Shown: piece by piece, positions 21,092-31,651 of the stretch
Numbering within the stretch: the stretch's first letter is position 1
Layout: each line of letters begins with the position of its first letter
Translations under genes and position numbers: made by a program
Source: Craspedostauros australis
Taxonomy: Eukaryota > Bacillariophyta > Bacillariophyceae > Mastogloiales > Achnanthaceae
Direction of reading: 5' to 3'
NCBI GenBank assembly: GCA_026770025.1
Contig: JAMXDE010000006.1
Location: 930,001-994,000 of the forward strand
DNA: 64,000 bases
The notes under the pieces: model-generated
What the model saw: only the letters and a program-made list of their open reading frames with translations
Database searches by the model: none
Told to the model about the DNA's origin: nothing

Positions 21092-24000
21092 ATGATGAAG
21101 AGCGTTATGCATTCGGCAGCAGCCATCATGCTGCCATTGCTTGCATCCCCGATGCTTTCGACTGCGCAAGAAATCGGAACAGACATCTGCGCTTGCTCGC
21201 CAAGCTTCTACAGATTCAAGATCGACTTCGACATGGTCTGCCCACCAAGCAACGCCACCATGAACAACGGCGTCAAGGAAATCCGATGCTTCATCAACCC
21301 CTACCTCGATGATGACGTGCAGAACTTGGTGCCCGTCAACGGGACGAAGATCGAAATCATCGAGCTTGATCAGAACTTCCGCCCGCTGGTCAAGGACGTG
21401 CGCGAAGGAGAGTTCGAGGATGGATTCGAATTTGAATACTCTTCGCTCTCTGCTCTTTCGGACCAGATCATGGACATGAACGACGTCCCCCGTGCACTTC
21501 AGATTGACGTCCTAGCAGACAACGACGAGCAGGAATCCATCATCAATCTTCTCACGATCGTTTTCAACAACGAATGCGGAGCATTCCCAGTCCTCAACGC
21601 AGGTGACAGCGTTGGCTGGATCACAATCGTAAGTACGGCCAACGATGGGTTTCTTGTGCGAGCGATCGCGCCGCGTCGCATTGCAGTGTCTCAACTTGGA
21701 GGTTGCGCGCACCCCGCATCAACTCGCAATGCTTCGTTTTGATTTGTTGCTGTGGTCTTTCATGGCCCAGATTTCTCGGGTTTCCAAATCTGATGAAGAA
21801 CGGTACTAAATCACTCATTCACTCACTCATTCCTCTCGCTATTCTTCGTCGACATCTTATCGTGCTATGTTGCATTTCCTGCCTTCACAACCGTCATCAT
21901 TTGCATTCGCAGGAAGAAGTGGGCAACGCACGCAAATCTCTTTGCCCGCTCTCGCCAGGGCTCCCAGCAACGAATCCTCCCACCATCTCCGCTGCGCCAA
22001 CCACCTCCCCGACCTCAGGACCAACCAAGTTGCCTGCCACGTCATCTCCTACCTACCAGCCATCCATGACGCCATCGATGTCAAATCCTTCCGGCCAGAT
22101 GTCTATGGCTCTCGGCGTCGATCTCGAGATGGATGATCCCGTCGTCCTCCAGGACGAGTTCGGCAGAGAGGACGAGACGACAACGGAGGTCACGGATGGA
22201 GAAGCCGCAGACTCAGCTGGTCGCACCACGAACCTCCGAATCCCAAAGACGCCACTTGTTGACAGGGACAGCTACGAACCACAAGAGCAAAGCAACGGAG
22301 GCGGCGACGTCCAAGGAACTGATACCGTTGTCACGAAGCCGGTTGGCACGCGCGGGAAGGTTTCCCGTGGCGACCCGAACTCGTACGAATACTACGACGC
22401 CGGTAACTACTACAAGAGTGGTGGCGGCAAGGGCAAGGGCAAGGGAAGCACGACTACATCCGAAGATGGCAAGGGCAAGGGCAAGGGCAAGGGCAAGGGC
22501 AGCAAGTCCAGCAAGTCGGACAAGACGACCTCATCCGACGATGGAAAAGGCAAAGGAAAGGGCAGCACATCTGATGCCTCCGAAGATGGCAAGGGCAGCA
22601 AGTCCAGCAAGTCTGACAAGTCCGAAGACGGCAAGGGCAAGGACAGCAAATCCAGCAAGTCCGACACTTCTGATGAAGGCAAGGGCAAGGGCAAGGGCAC
22701 TACATCTGATACTTCCGGAGATGGCAAGGGCAAGGGCAGCAAGTCCAGCAAGTCCGACAAGTCTGATACCTCCGATGACGGCAAGGGCAAGGGCAGCAAA
22801 TCCAGCAAGTCTGACAAGTCTGACACTTCTGATGAAGGCAAGGGCAAGGGCAAGGGCACCACATCTGACGCTTCCGGAGACGGCAAGGGCAAGGGCAAGG
22901 GATACTACGACAGCCCGACTACTACCTCCGGAGATGGAAAGGGCAAGGGCAGCAAGTCCAGCAAGTCCGACACCTCCGATGATGGCAAAGGCAAGGGCAA
23001 GGGCAGCAAATCCAGCAAGTCCGACACTTCCGATGACGGCAAGGGCAAGGGCAAGGGCAGTAAATCCAGCAAGTCCGACACTTCCGATGACGGCAAGGGC
23101 AAAGGCAGCAAATCCAGCAAGTCCGACACTTCCGATGAAGGCAAGGGCAAAGGAAAGGGTACCACATCTGATACCTCTCAAGACGGGAAGGGCAAGGGCA
23201 GCAAATCCAGCAAGTCTGATACCTCCGATGACGGCAAGGGCAAGGGCAAGGGCAGCAAATCCAGCAAGTCCGACACTTCCGATGACGGCAAGGGCAAGGG
23301 CAAGGGCAGCAAGTCCAGCAAGTCCGACACTTCCGATGAAGGCAAGGGCAAAGGAAAGGGTACCACATCTGATACCTCTCAAGACGGCAAAGGCAAGGGC
23401 GGCAAATCCAGCAAGTCTGATACCTCCGATGACGGCAAGGGCAAGGGAAGCAAATCCAGCAAGTCCGACACTTCCGATGAAGGCAAGGGCAAAGGAAAGG
23501 GTACTACATCTGATACCTCTCAAGACGGGAAGGGCAAGGGCAGCAAATCCAGCAAGTCTGATACCTCCGGCGACGGAAAGGGCAAGGGCAGTAAATCCAG
23601 CAAGTCCGACACTTCCGATGACAGCAAGGGCAAGGGCGGCAAGTCCAGCAAATCCGACAAGTCTGACACTTCTGATGATGGCAAGGGCAAGGGGAGCAAG
23701 TCCGATAAGTCTGATACCTCCGATGACGGCAAGGGCAAGGGCAGCAAGTCCGACAAGTCTGACACTTCTGATGAAGGCAAGGGCAAGGGCAAGGGCACCA
23801 CATCTGACACTTCCGGAGACGGCAAGGGCAAGGGCAGCAAATCCAGCAAGTCTGATACCTCCGATGACGGCAAGGGCAAGGGCAGCAAGTCCAGCAAGTC
23901 CGACAAATCCGACAGCTCTGATTCGGACTCAGCGGACGGAAAGGGCAAGGGCAAGGGATACTACGACAGTCCGACTACTACCTCCGAAGATGGCAAGGGC

Positions 24001-24447
24001 AAGGGCAGCAAGTCCAGCAAGTCCGACAAGTCTGATACCTCCGATGACGCCAAGGGCAAGGGCAGCAAATCCAGCAAGTCTGGTAGCTCTGACTCTGACT
24101 CTAACGACGGAAAGGGCAAGGGGAGCAAGTCCGATAAGTCTGATACCTCCGATGACGGAAAGGGTAAGGGTAGCAAATCCAGCAAATCCGACAGCTCTGA
24201 TTCGGACTCAGCGGACGGAAAGGGCAAGGGCAAGGGATACTACGACAGTCCGACTACTACCTCCGAAGATGGCAAGGGCAAGGGCAGCAAGTCCAGCAAA
24301 TCCGATAGCTCTGACTCTGATTCCGACGAAGGCAAGGGCAAGGGCAGCAAGTCAAGCAAAGACAGGCTTTTGGGAGAAGAAACGGTCGAGAGCACAGCCA
24401 ACATGCAGAGCACACCGATGGCTTCGATCCAGGAGGATCTGCAGTAG
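21092..24447 (+). CDS. Secreted Cys-domain protein with long Lys/Ser/Gly/Asp repeat tail, two exons
   Basis: Exons are 21092-21628 and 21913-24447. The 284-bp phase-0 intron (GTAAGT...CGCAG) joins GWITI to EEVGN. The product is about 1,023 residues. Residues 1-26 form a signal peptide ending near LSTAQ. Exon 1 then encodes a compact domain (about 30-179) starting ICACSPSFYRF, with Cys at the start, in CPP and near NECGAFPV, and ending DSVGWITI. A paralogous domain is encoded at 26493-27011 with the intron at the same point. Exon 2 has a Pro/Ser/Thr linker, then about 650 residues of DGKGKGSKSSKSDTSD-type repeats (350-997), interrupted three times by GYYDSPTTTS. The K-x-x-K and Ser-dense composition recalls diatom silaffin-type and other wall proteins; that is inference. 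An in-frame ATG at 20798 would add 98 residues before the signal, which the paralogue does not have. Confidence 0.8.
22426..24366 (+). repeat. Coding minisatellite (Gly-Lys / Ser-Lys-Ser repeat)
   Basis: About 1.94 kb of tandem coding repeats. The core is GGCAAGGGCAAGGGCAGCAA with TCCAGCAAGTC, giving units of about 11-20 codons built from GKGKG, SKSSKSD and TSDDG or TSDEG. Larger blocks (for example around 23100-23520) recur nearly unchanged, which indicates recent expansion by unequal exchange or slippage. All three frames and parts of the opposite strand stay open because of this composition, so the alternative frames are shadows. Confidence 0.9.
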
Positions 24448-26492
24448 GTTGACGCATAGATTTGGGCACAGCGCGCAATATCATGAGCATGGCCCCATCG
24501 GTCAAACCGTGCCCATCCGGCCACAATCGTCGTGGCAGCACGCCAAATCTCGAGCTTCCCCTCCTCGATCCAGCTCAGACTTGCGGGCATGAGCCATGCA
24601 GCACCCGCAAGCCAAGGATGAGATCCGACAACGACGACGCTCTTCACGCAGTCGAAGATCTCCATGACCAAATTGTACACAGGCTTGACGCCGGCCAAGT
24701 TCCACCGAAGCACACCAGAGAGCGGGACATGCCCTTCCATCGGGCAATTCTGCACGCCATAGATACACACGTGTTTGTATAGTATTCACATCCTCAAAAG
24801 AACAAAAGTTAACAAGTAAACCAATGAACCATTGAATCAATGAACAGCGCTTTGTTTCTTGCAGGTCCGAGCATATGCGGTTTCCGTGGAGCCTGGCAGT
24901 ACCTCGATCCACGGACATGATGAGGTCTCATCAGCTGATCAAATGGCTCGGTCGCAACAAGTATGAAACGATAGATGGTGCGTCGTGCGTGGATGGTGTC
25001 TGGAAGGATGACGATGCTGGTTGATCGTCGATCATCTTTGCCATATGAACGTACCGCATGCATGAGGATCGAAGAATCGTCTTGACGACCATCGTCGCGG
25101 TCTTGTCCATGACCAGGGCCAACGTGGTCAGCGTTGCTGGCATCTTCGCTTGCGCCATCGTCATCACTGCCACTGCACTCGTACGTGCCCATGAGTGCTC
25201 ATCCAGCTTGGGGTGTGGCATTCCATTCCATCACACCCTCCTGAGATAGAACCCTGAAGCATGATCCGCCTCGCCCTACCACAAGAAGGCCTGATAGAGG
25301 CACCGGCACCGGCACCCGCGCTCGTCCCCCGAAGCCATGTTGGCGCCCTGCTGATGTCGATCCATTCTGCAGCTTCATCCTTCACGTGGTCTTCCTACTA
25401 TTCCGCTCTCAATCGCTCAACCATTCAGCGATAGAGGCTTCTTTTGTTGATGGCCACGGATTTTGTTGATCGAAGACGATGGCTTTATGATCAACAAAAA
25501 CAGTAACGTGCAAACGATGGTCCACCAAGGGGCAATCAGCGATGGCAAGAGTACTCCTCGTCCTCTCCTGCCCCGCAGGTTGGCCACACCTCTCTCCAAC
25601 GCGGACGTGAGTTCGTGGTTTGAGAAAGGTTGCGATGGCGATCGAACCAAGAACGACAAAATCACGCAACTGAACGGAGACCACCGCCACAATTTGTTCA
25701 TCGGTTTGTGTGAGACATCAGGCAGAGCAGAGAGTTGGACGGTCACCAAAAAAGTTGACAATTACGCCAACACGACGCGCTCGATAACGGTCAGACATGA
25801 GAAATAGAACACTCAATCCTGTCGACGCAAATTTTTGTTCGTTGGCCTCATCTTTTTGGTCAGCTTCATCAAAAAAGGGAGGTTGTTTGCCTTGGATGCG
25901 CAAGGGAGCGGGATCAGAAGCCGACGCCACTGTGCTCATGGTATGTATGTGGCCTCTTCCGTCTTCCTTCTTCCACTGCCTGTAGCTACATCTCGGTTGC
26001 TGTACCTCCTTCTCTCCCGTCTCTGTCCGCCCAGTTGCTTGTTGTGCGAATAAACGCTGTTGGAGGGCATGTTGCTGAAGACACAAAATTCATTGCAAAG
26101 ACTCACGATCCGTCCATACACCGATAGCGCATACATCAGCTCACAAACCTCACGCCCTGCTTCCAATTCATCAACACCGTTTGTTTGGAGTTGAATACAC
26201 GAAAGATTAGCAATTGGACGCGTCTTTGAGAGAGAAGAACGAACAGAAACATCGTAGCTACCACCACCGCGGCCAACAACAGCTTCATCGACAGCAGCGG
26301 CATCAACAACAGTACTCTCACGACCACGAGATCAGCACCCATCACCGCTTTGCATACGCTCCTCCGAAATCTGTGGAGTTGATCTACGGCAACAACGACG
26401 ACGACGACGACGACGAAGAGGGTGCATTCGACGCAAAACAACGCATACAGCGCAACCCGACAACGAGACGAGCCAGACGCCACCATCACATC
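24448..26492. other. Intergenic region, no gene seen
   Basis: Spacer of 2.0 kb between the two paralogous secreted-protein genes. Frames of 60-130 codons occur on both strands without any domain or signal peptide. The last 300 bp (A/C-rich, with poly-Gln/Asp-like codons but no ATG in frame) are probably the 5' leader of the next gene. Confidence 0.5.
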
Positions 26493-28391
26493 ATGAGCAT
26501 CGCTGCATTCCTTTCGACGATACTGCTGTCGCTCCTACTGGCGCCAGCAGCCGCACAGGATGATGTGTGCGCCTGCTCTGCCAGGACGTACCAGTTCCGG
26601 TTCAACTTTGCTCTGATATGTCCTCCGATCGACAACCTTGATCTTCGCGGTATCGACACCTCCCTCTGTTTCGTTACGCCAGAGAATCAGCAAACAACCA
26701 CCGATCTGACTCCCATCTCCGTCGGTGATGTCACGATCCTAGAACTCGGGCAAGACTTGCGTCCCGTCAAGACCACGCTGCTGGATGACAGACTGTTCCT
26801 GAACGGAGACACGTTCACGTACATTTCCATCATTGATGACTCCGACAACATCAACGGGCAGCTACAGCTGCCGCGAGGTATCCAGATGGACATCACCGGT
26901 CTGAATCAGTTCGATCAGAACATCATCCAAACCCTTTCGTTCATTTTCACCAACGAGTGCGACCAATTCCCAGTCATCACAACAGGAAACAGCATCGGTT
27001 GGGTCGTCTTCGTAAGTTCAAACGAAACGCTGTACATGGCATGGCATGGCATGGCATGGCATGGCATAGTGCGTGTGGCGCTGTCCTGGGTTGAGAGTCT
27101 GATGATGATCGGTGAATGTGATTCTTTGTGTATGGTTGCGTCTGAAGATCATTGATTGGTCTTATCGATTCATTCCAAAACAACCTATTCTCTCAAAACT
27201 GCATTTGTTTCTTTTTCTGTTGTCTCGTCCGTTTCGCATCGCCAAACCTTGTCGAATGCACTGTGCCGCGACAACGTGCAACGCACAACCCAATATCTGA
27301 CACCGTTTCCATCATATGGCCCAAACTGCGTGCTGGATTATGGGACCGTCGGATGCCATGCCATCACGCGCCGCGCTGCCAATCACAACACCATCCAACT
27401 TTGGATGACACAACTGACGCACATCGCATTCACACTGCAAACTGCACTGCCAACCGCACTACGAACGCGATGGCCATCGCTCTCTGTCCCATGACGCCGT
27501 TTTGCGTACCCCGGCAACGACCGCGTGTTCCGGGAACGCACTCAATCCTTCCATGTCGGCTCCGTTCCATTCTATCTGGCCACGTAGGAAAATCTGGGCC
27601 CAATCAACGGAGACTTCTGTCCAGATGCCCCTGTCCCAACATCTGCACCGACCCTGCCGCCGACGTCCCAACCCACCAGCGCACCAACCTCCCTGCCAAC
27701 GGCCACTCCATCGGTCTCACCAAGCCAGTCGCCCAGCACACCACCAAGTGCATCGCCAAGTGCATCGCCCAGCGCAGCGCCAAGCGCATCGCCAAGTGCG
27801 CCGCCAAGTACAACGCCGAGCGAAATGCCAAGCGCATCGCCAAGTACACCACCAAGCGGAACACCCACGCGTATGCCAGTCTCAGGGCAGACCGACAGCC
27901 AGGCACCGACCGCTGGTACGCCGGCACCAACTGGCTCAGCGGCGCCAACTTTGTCACCTGTGCAGCAGACTATGCCACCGGTGATGATGTCCATGTCGAT
28001 GTCCATGTCCATGTCCATGTCAATGTCCATGTCTACGGACACAGCCGCCTCCGTCTTCATGGGTCTCGGCTTGGATGACCTGGACGAGCTGGAGGATCTG
28101 CTCGCAGACGACTTCGACGTTGCCGGGGAAGAGCAGAAGAACACCCAAGAGACGATCGCCATAACAGCCAGCGCCTTTGCTGCTGGCCAAGAGTTTGGAC
28201 GCGCCGCGTTCAAGGACTCCATCAAGCAGACGACGACAACGGCACAAACAGCCTCGGTCTCCAAAACAACGAAGAGCACCAAGACGCCCAAGATGGCGAA
28301 GGGGCTGAAGGGCATGCAATCACCGACGCATAACGCCGACGATCCAACGCACAAGGGATCCAAGACCACAAAGGGAGCCAAGAGACAGTAA
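26493..28391 (+). CDS. Secreted Cys-domain protein with Pro/Ser/Thr and Met-Ser repeats, two exons
   Basis: Exons are 26493-27011 and 27588-28391; the phase-0 intron of 576 bp (GTAAGT...CGTAG) joins GWVVF to ENLGPINGDF. The product is about 440 residues. A signal peptide (1-22, ending APAAAQ) precedes a domain at about 25-173 (VCACSARTYQFRF, CPP, TNECDQFPV, GNSIGWVVF). It is clearly homologous, with the intron in the same place, to exon 1 of the gene at 21092. Exon 2 encodes P-S-x-x-P-S repeats (about 185-285), a run of alternating Met and Ser (about 307-322), an acidic segment (DDLDELEDLLADDFD) and a Lys/Thr-rich tail ending KTTKGAKRQ. It is likely an extracellular or wall-associated protein made by tandem duplication and tail replacement. 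ATG 26493 is the first ATG in frame. Confidence 0.8.
27036..27065. repeat. (ATGGC)6 pentanucleotide microsatellite in intron
   Basis: Six perfect ATGGC units in the intron of the second Cys-domain gene, about 25 bp after the donor site. Confidence 0.9.
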
Positions 28392-29128
28392 GGAGAGGAG
28401 AGATGATGGGCGCCTTGCAGCATCGCATCGCCCTTGCATGGTACTGCCGTAGAGCTACTACGAGCATGGTACGAGTGCCATGTTCTACAATACCACACAG
28501 CGCAGCACGATGCACAGCATTGTATCGCGGCACGGCATGGCACGATGCAAAGCAATGCAAGGCAAGACGGGGCAAGAAATCACAGGCGGAGCAAAAGGAG
28601 AGGAATAGAAAAGTGAAGGTCCTTTTGTCAGGAAGGGAAGGAAGGCCTGCACATCAGAGTCAGACCGAGAACTCGATGAGGAAATCAAGCTCACCGGCCG
28701 AATCGTGCGGCCATGCATCTACCTACCGACCAATACCAAACGCATGCATGTGTGCACGGTATGTGTCTGTGTGCTTGTGCACACATGGGGCGTTGCTTGC
28801 TGATTTTGTAGAATAAGAATTCGTAGCTCGCAAGGCAAACCAACCGGCGCAACCACGATGGCATGATGACCAATGGGACAGTCGGCCGCAAAGGACACGC
28901 ATACGGATACGTACTGATGCATTGTGGTACGCATCACCACCACCACCACAACAACAACAACAACAACAAGACAAACACAAGCAGAAAAGAGTTCAATCCA
29001 TGTACAGAAGTAGTAAAACCTAAATCGTTGATGTCAAAGTTCAAATGCTTCTGTTATGCAGAGCACACACAGCAACAGCCAAACATCGGTGCTCCCATCA
29101 CGCCCGAATCCATGCCGGTTGCTTCTCT
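28392..29128. other. Convergent intergenic region, no gene seen
   Basis: Spacer between convergent stops. It has GCATGGCACGATGC-like short repeats (about 28500-28570) and a CAC/AAC trinucleotide run (28937-28970). No supported coding frame. Confidence 0.55.
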
Positions 29129-30205
29129 TCATTGCTGCTGCGCATCTCCGCCTTCCTCCTTCTTGCCATGCGCCACAAAGATGAACACGTTGGGTGTCTT
29201 GAGATCGCTCTGCGGTGCGCAACGATCCACATACTGGAAGAGCCGCCGCATCTCCGCTTCGAATGGCTCAATCGTCGATGCCAATCGGTCCCGCACGCTG
29301 ATGACGATCCATGTGTCGGCATGCGACATGTCTCGCAAGGTCTGAATGAGCGCAGATGTGCTGTAAATCGACGCCACGACGTCGCCGCCCAAAATGACAT
29401 CGTATTTGGGTGATAACGACGATTGCGATGTTGCTGGTGTTGTTCCCCACCTCAAGGTGGACGCCGATGCATTGGGCAGTGCCGCAACGTTGCGCTGCAG
29501 CAAGGGCAGTACTTCTGGCAGATCCGTGAGATGGACAGGAACATCGGGCAAGGCCTGTGCTGCCATGAGTCCTGCGACGCCCGGTCCGCTTCCCAATTCC
29601 AAAATCCCGTTGATTCTGTTGCCGTCGCTCTTCTTAATGGTTGGCAGCATGGAGAGGAAATGTTGGCCGAGGATGAAACCAGGATCCCAGCAAAATCCTC
29701 CCTTGCCGATGGTTCGATCCTGCTCGATGACGAGCGATTTATCGGATGCGACGATCGCACCGTAATCGATGAATTTGTAATTGACATGCTTGTAGTCATC
29801 GTAGTAGGATTGATCGGCGAGGTAGGACTTGTAGTCCAAGGTGTCATCACAGTGGCCAGCTAGAGATGATGACGATGACGAGGACATGGACGATGAGGTG
29901 GCCTCGGTATCATCAGCCTCTCGAGCGGCCTCGTCCTCCAGCTCTATCTCCCGCAGCTTGCGCAAGAAGGCGCCTCTCATCATCATCGCAGCAGCGGCAT
30001 CGAAGCTGTTATTGCTGGCAATGCTGCTGCTGTCGTCGTCATCAATGTCATTACCATCATGGACACTCGTTTTGTCGGAGGCATGATGCTCACGCAGGTG
30101 CGGGTGGTCGTACCCAGTTTCATGCTGATGTGAATGCCCATGCTTGAGCTCACACTGTGCCGCAGAATGGGCAATGGCAGTGCGACAGTCGTGATCGTCC
30201 AACAT
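29129..30205 (-). CDS. METTL21-like (Methyltransf_16) protein methyltransferase
   Basis: Single exon, 358 residues. The C-terminal two thirds are a class I (Rossmann) S-adenosylmethionine methyltransferase. GKGGFCWDPG lies before helix 1, the SAM-binding motif I is ILELGSGPGVAGL (about residue 198), acidic motif II is VHLTDLPEV, and DVILGGDVV is at about 270 where the family has its (D/E)-x-x-(Y/F)-like catalytic stretch. The order and spacing match the METTL21/FAM86 seven-beta-strand methyltransferases that methylate lysine on chaperones and translation factors. The DxxY Tyr is not obvious here: the motif reads GGDVV. The N-terminus is His-rich (HGHSHQHE) and Ser/Asp-rich, so probably disordered. 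The substrate is unknown. ATG 30205 gives the longest supported protein. Confidence 0.78.
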   Translation of the reverse strand: MLDDHDCRTAIAHSAAQCELKHGHSHQHETGYDHPHLREHHASDKTSVHDGNDIDDDDSSSIASNNSFDAAAAMMMRGAFLRKLREIELEDEAAREADDTEATSSSMSSSSSSSLAGHCDDTLDYKSYLADQSYYDDYKHVNYKFIDYGAIVASDKSLVIEQDRTIGKGGFCWDPGFILGQHFLSMLPTIKKSDGNRINGILELGSGPGVAGLMAAQALPDVPVHLTDLPEVLPLLQRNVAALPNASASTLRWGTTPATSQSSLSPKYDVILGGDVVASIYSTSALIQTLRDMSHADTWIVISVRDRLASTIEPFEAEMRRLFQYVDRCAPQSDLKTPNVFIFVAHGKKEEGGDAQQQ

Positions 30206-31651
30206 GCTGAGGCTTGTGTGTCGTCGTGATTAATGAACGGTGTCTACGTATGATATATGTGCATACAGAAGAGTGTTCTGCTCTGTCTGTATCGCTACTG
30301 TTGTTGTGTCGGATGGACTGCGGTGGATTACTCTATGCGCATGGTAGAGCAGAGTCCTCCACTTGCAACAGATTGTGATGGAACTTGATCGTAACGCAGC
30401 GAAATGTCGCAGAACACTATTTCGTGGCCAGCGAAAGAGACGAAAGCACGAAAAGTGAGCGGAGAGTTGCCCAGATTCAATTCGATTCGGTTGGGTGGTT
30501 GGCTGTGACGAGCGCAAGCGTCATCGGAACGCTTGCTGGAGAGGATTGGCTGGTGGTTGTTCTCATTCTTGGTGTGTGATGTGTGCCGATGTGTGCGCCA
30601 ATGATCTTCGATTCGCATTTCTGGTTGCGTCCCTTTGCGCGAAAAAAGCGTGGAGCCGACTGGGGAAAGGCTGCAACGAAGAGGAATCTATTTCTCCCGT
30701 TTTGGTTGGCGGAGAGTGTTGTTGTTTTGATCGTGTTTTTCCACGTCATGACTGTTGGTACGCACTTTCGCAGATACCAATGGTACCATCTGATAAAGAG
30801 TACCACAAAACGATATCTGTCTCAAAGACAACGTGTAAACTGAAGCATAAAATAGAGAACGTACTTACATGGCATTTATCAAGCGCTGAGAAATGCCTGA
30901 CGTCACGGTCCTATCCAATCCACTCGCAAACACGAGGTTTGGTTTGCGTTCTTGTTTGACACTGAAGAGTACAACATTATTGTCCATGAGACGTCATCAA
31001 TTAAGGTTTCCTGCATCGAATTGGCGAACATTCGACAAAATCGTGTCGTCAGTCACGTCTCGATCATTCGCCGAGTTCACAACACGAATCCAACATGGCG
31101 AGCAATCGAGACGCCAACAAGACCCCGCGCACAAGATTGTGTGAGCAACCTCATGGAGTCTTGTGGAAGGCCATCAGGCGACGACTTGGCCAGGTTCACT
31201 CAGGTTGGCATGGATCCTCCATCTCCTCACAAGATCGAACATCATCCCAAACGCAAAAGCAACAGCAAGGAGCATAAACATCAAACTCCGGTAAGTTCAT
31301 CGCCATCGTCATCCCTGCTCGCATCGCGGGGTCTACTTTCATCCTCTTCGTGCCGCAGATGATTCGAGTTGGTACAATGCTCACTGTGTCTCCCAAGGCG
31401 CATCTCTCACACTTCTTTATCTCATGTCGTCTCACAACAATTCCTAACAACAGCAACGATAATATACTCAATCGAACTATTCATTCCAATCGCCATCGCT
31501 CGACAACCGCAGCCTTCAACGCCATCAAGACGAAGAACATACAACATCGAACAATCGACGGGTATCACATTCGAATAGGCACGCACACCAACCAAATCAG
31601 TGTGTCTCCAAATCCAACCAAGCAACCAAGCTAAACAGTTCACGAATCATC
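30206..31651. other. Intergenic region with possible 5' leader and leader intron
   Basis: Spacer of 1.4 kb between divergent genes. A TGACGTCA palindrome lies at 30898-30905. A consensus GTAAGT donor at 31291 and a GCCGCAG acceptor ending at 31358 could define a 68-bp intron in the 5' leader of the Cys-repeat gene. A spliced upstream frame from ATG 31153 would stay open to 31634 but has no domain, so I do not call it a gene. Confidence 0.35.

Noticed and set aside
22133-24592. Long second plus-strand frame (about 800 codons) and several minus-strand frames over the Lys/Ser repeat gene
   Set aside because: They arise from the stop-free repeat composition. The called frame joins by a good intron to a signal-peptide exon with a clear paralogue; the others have Arg/Ala or Pro/Leu monotony and no start context.
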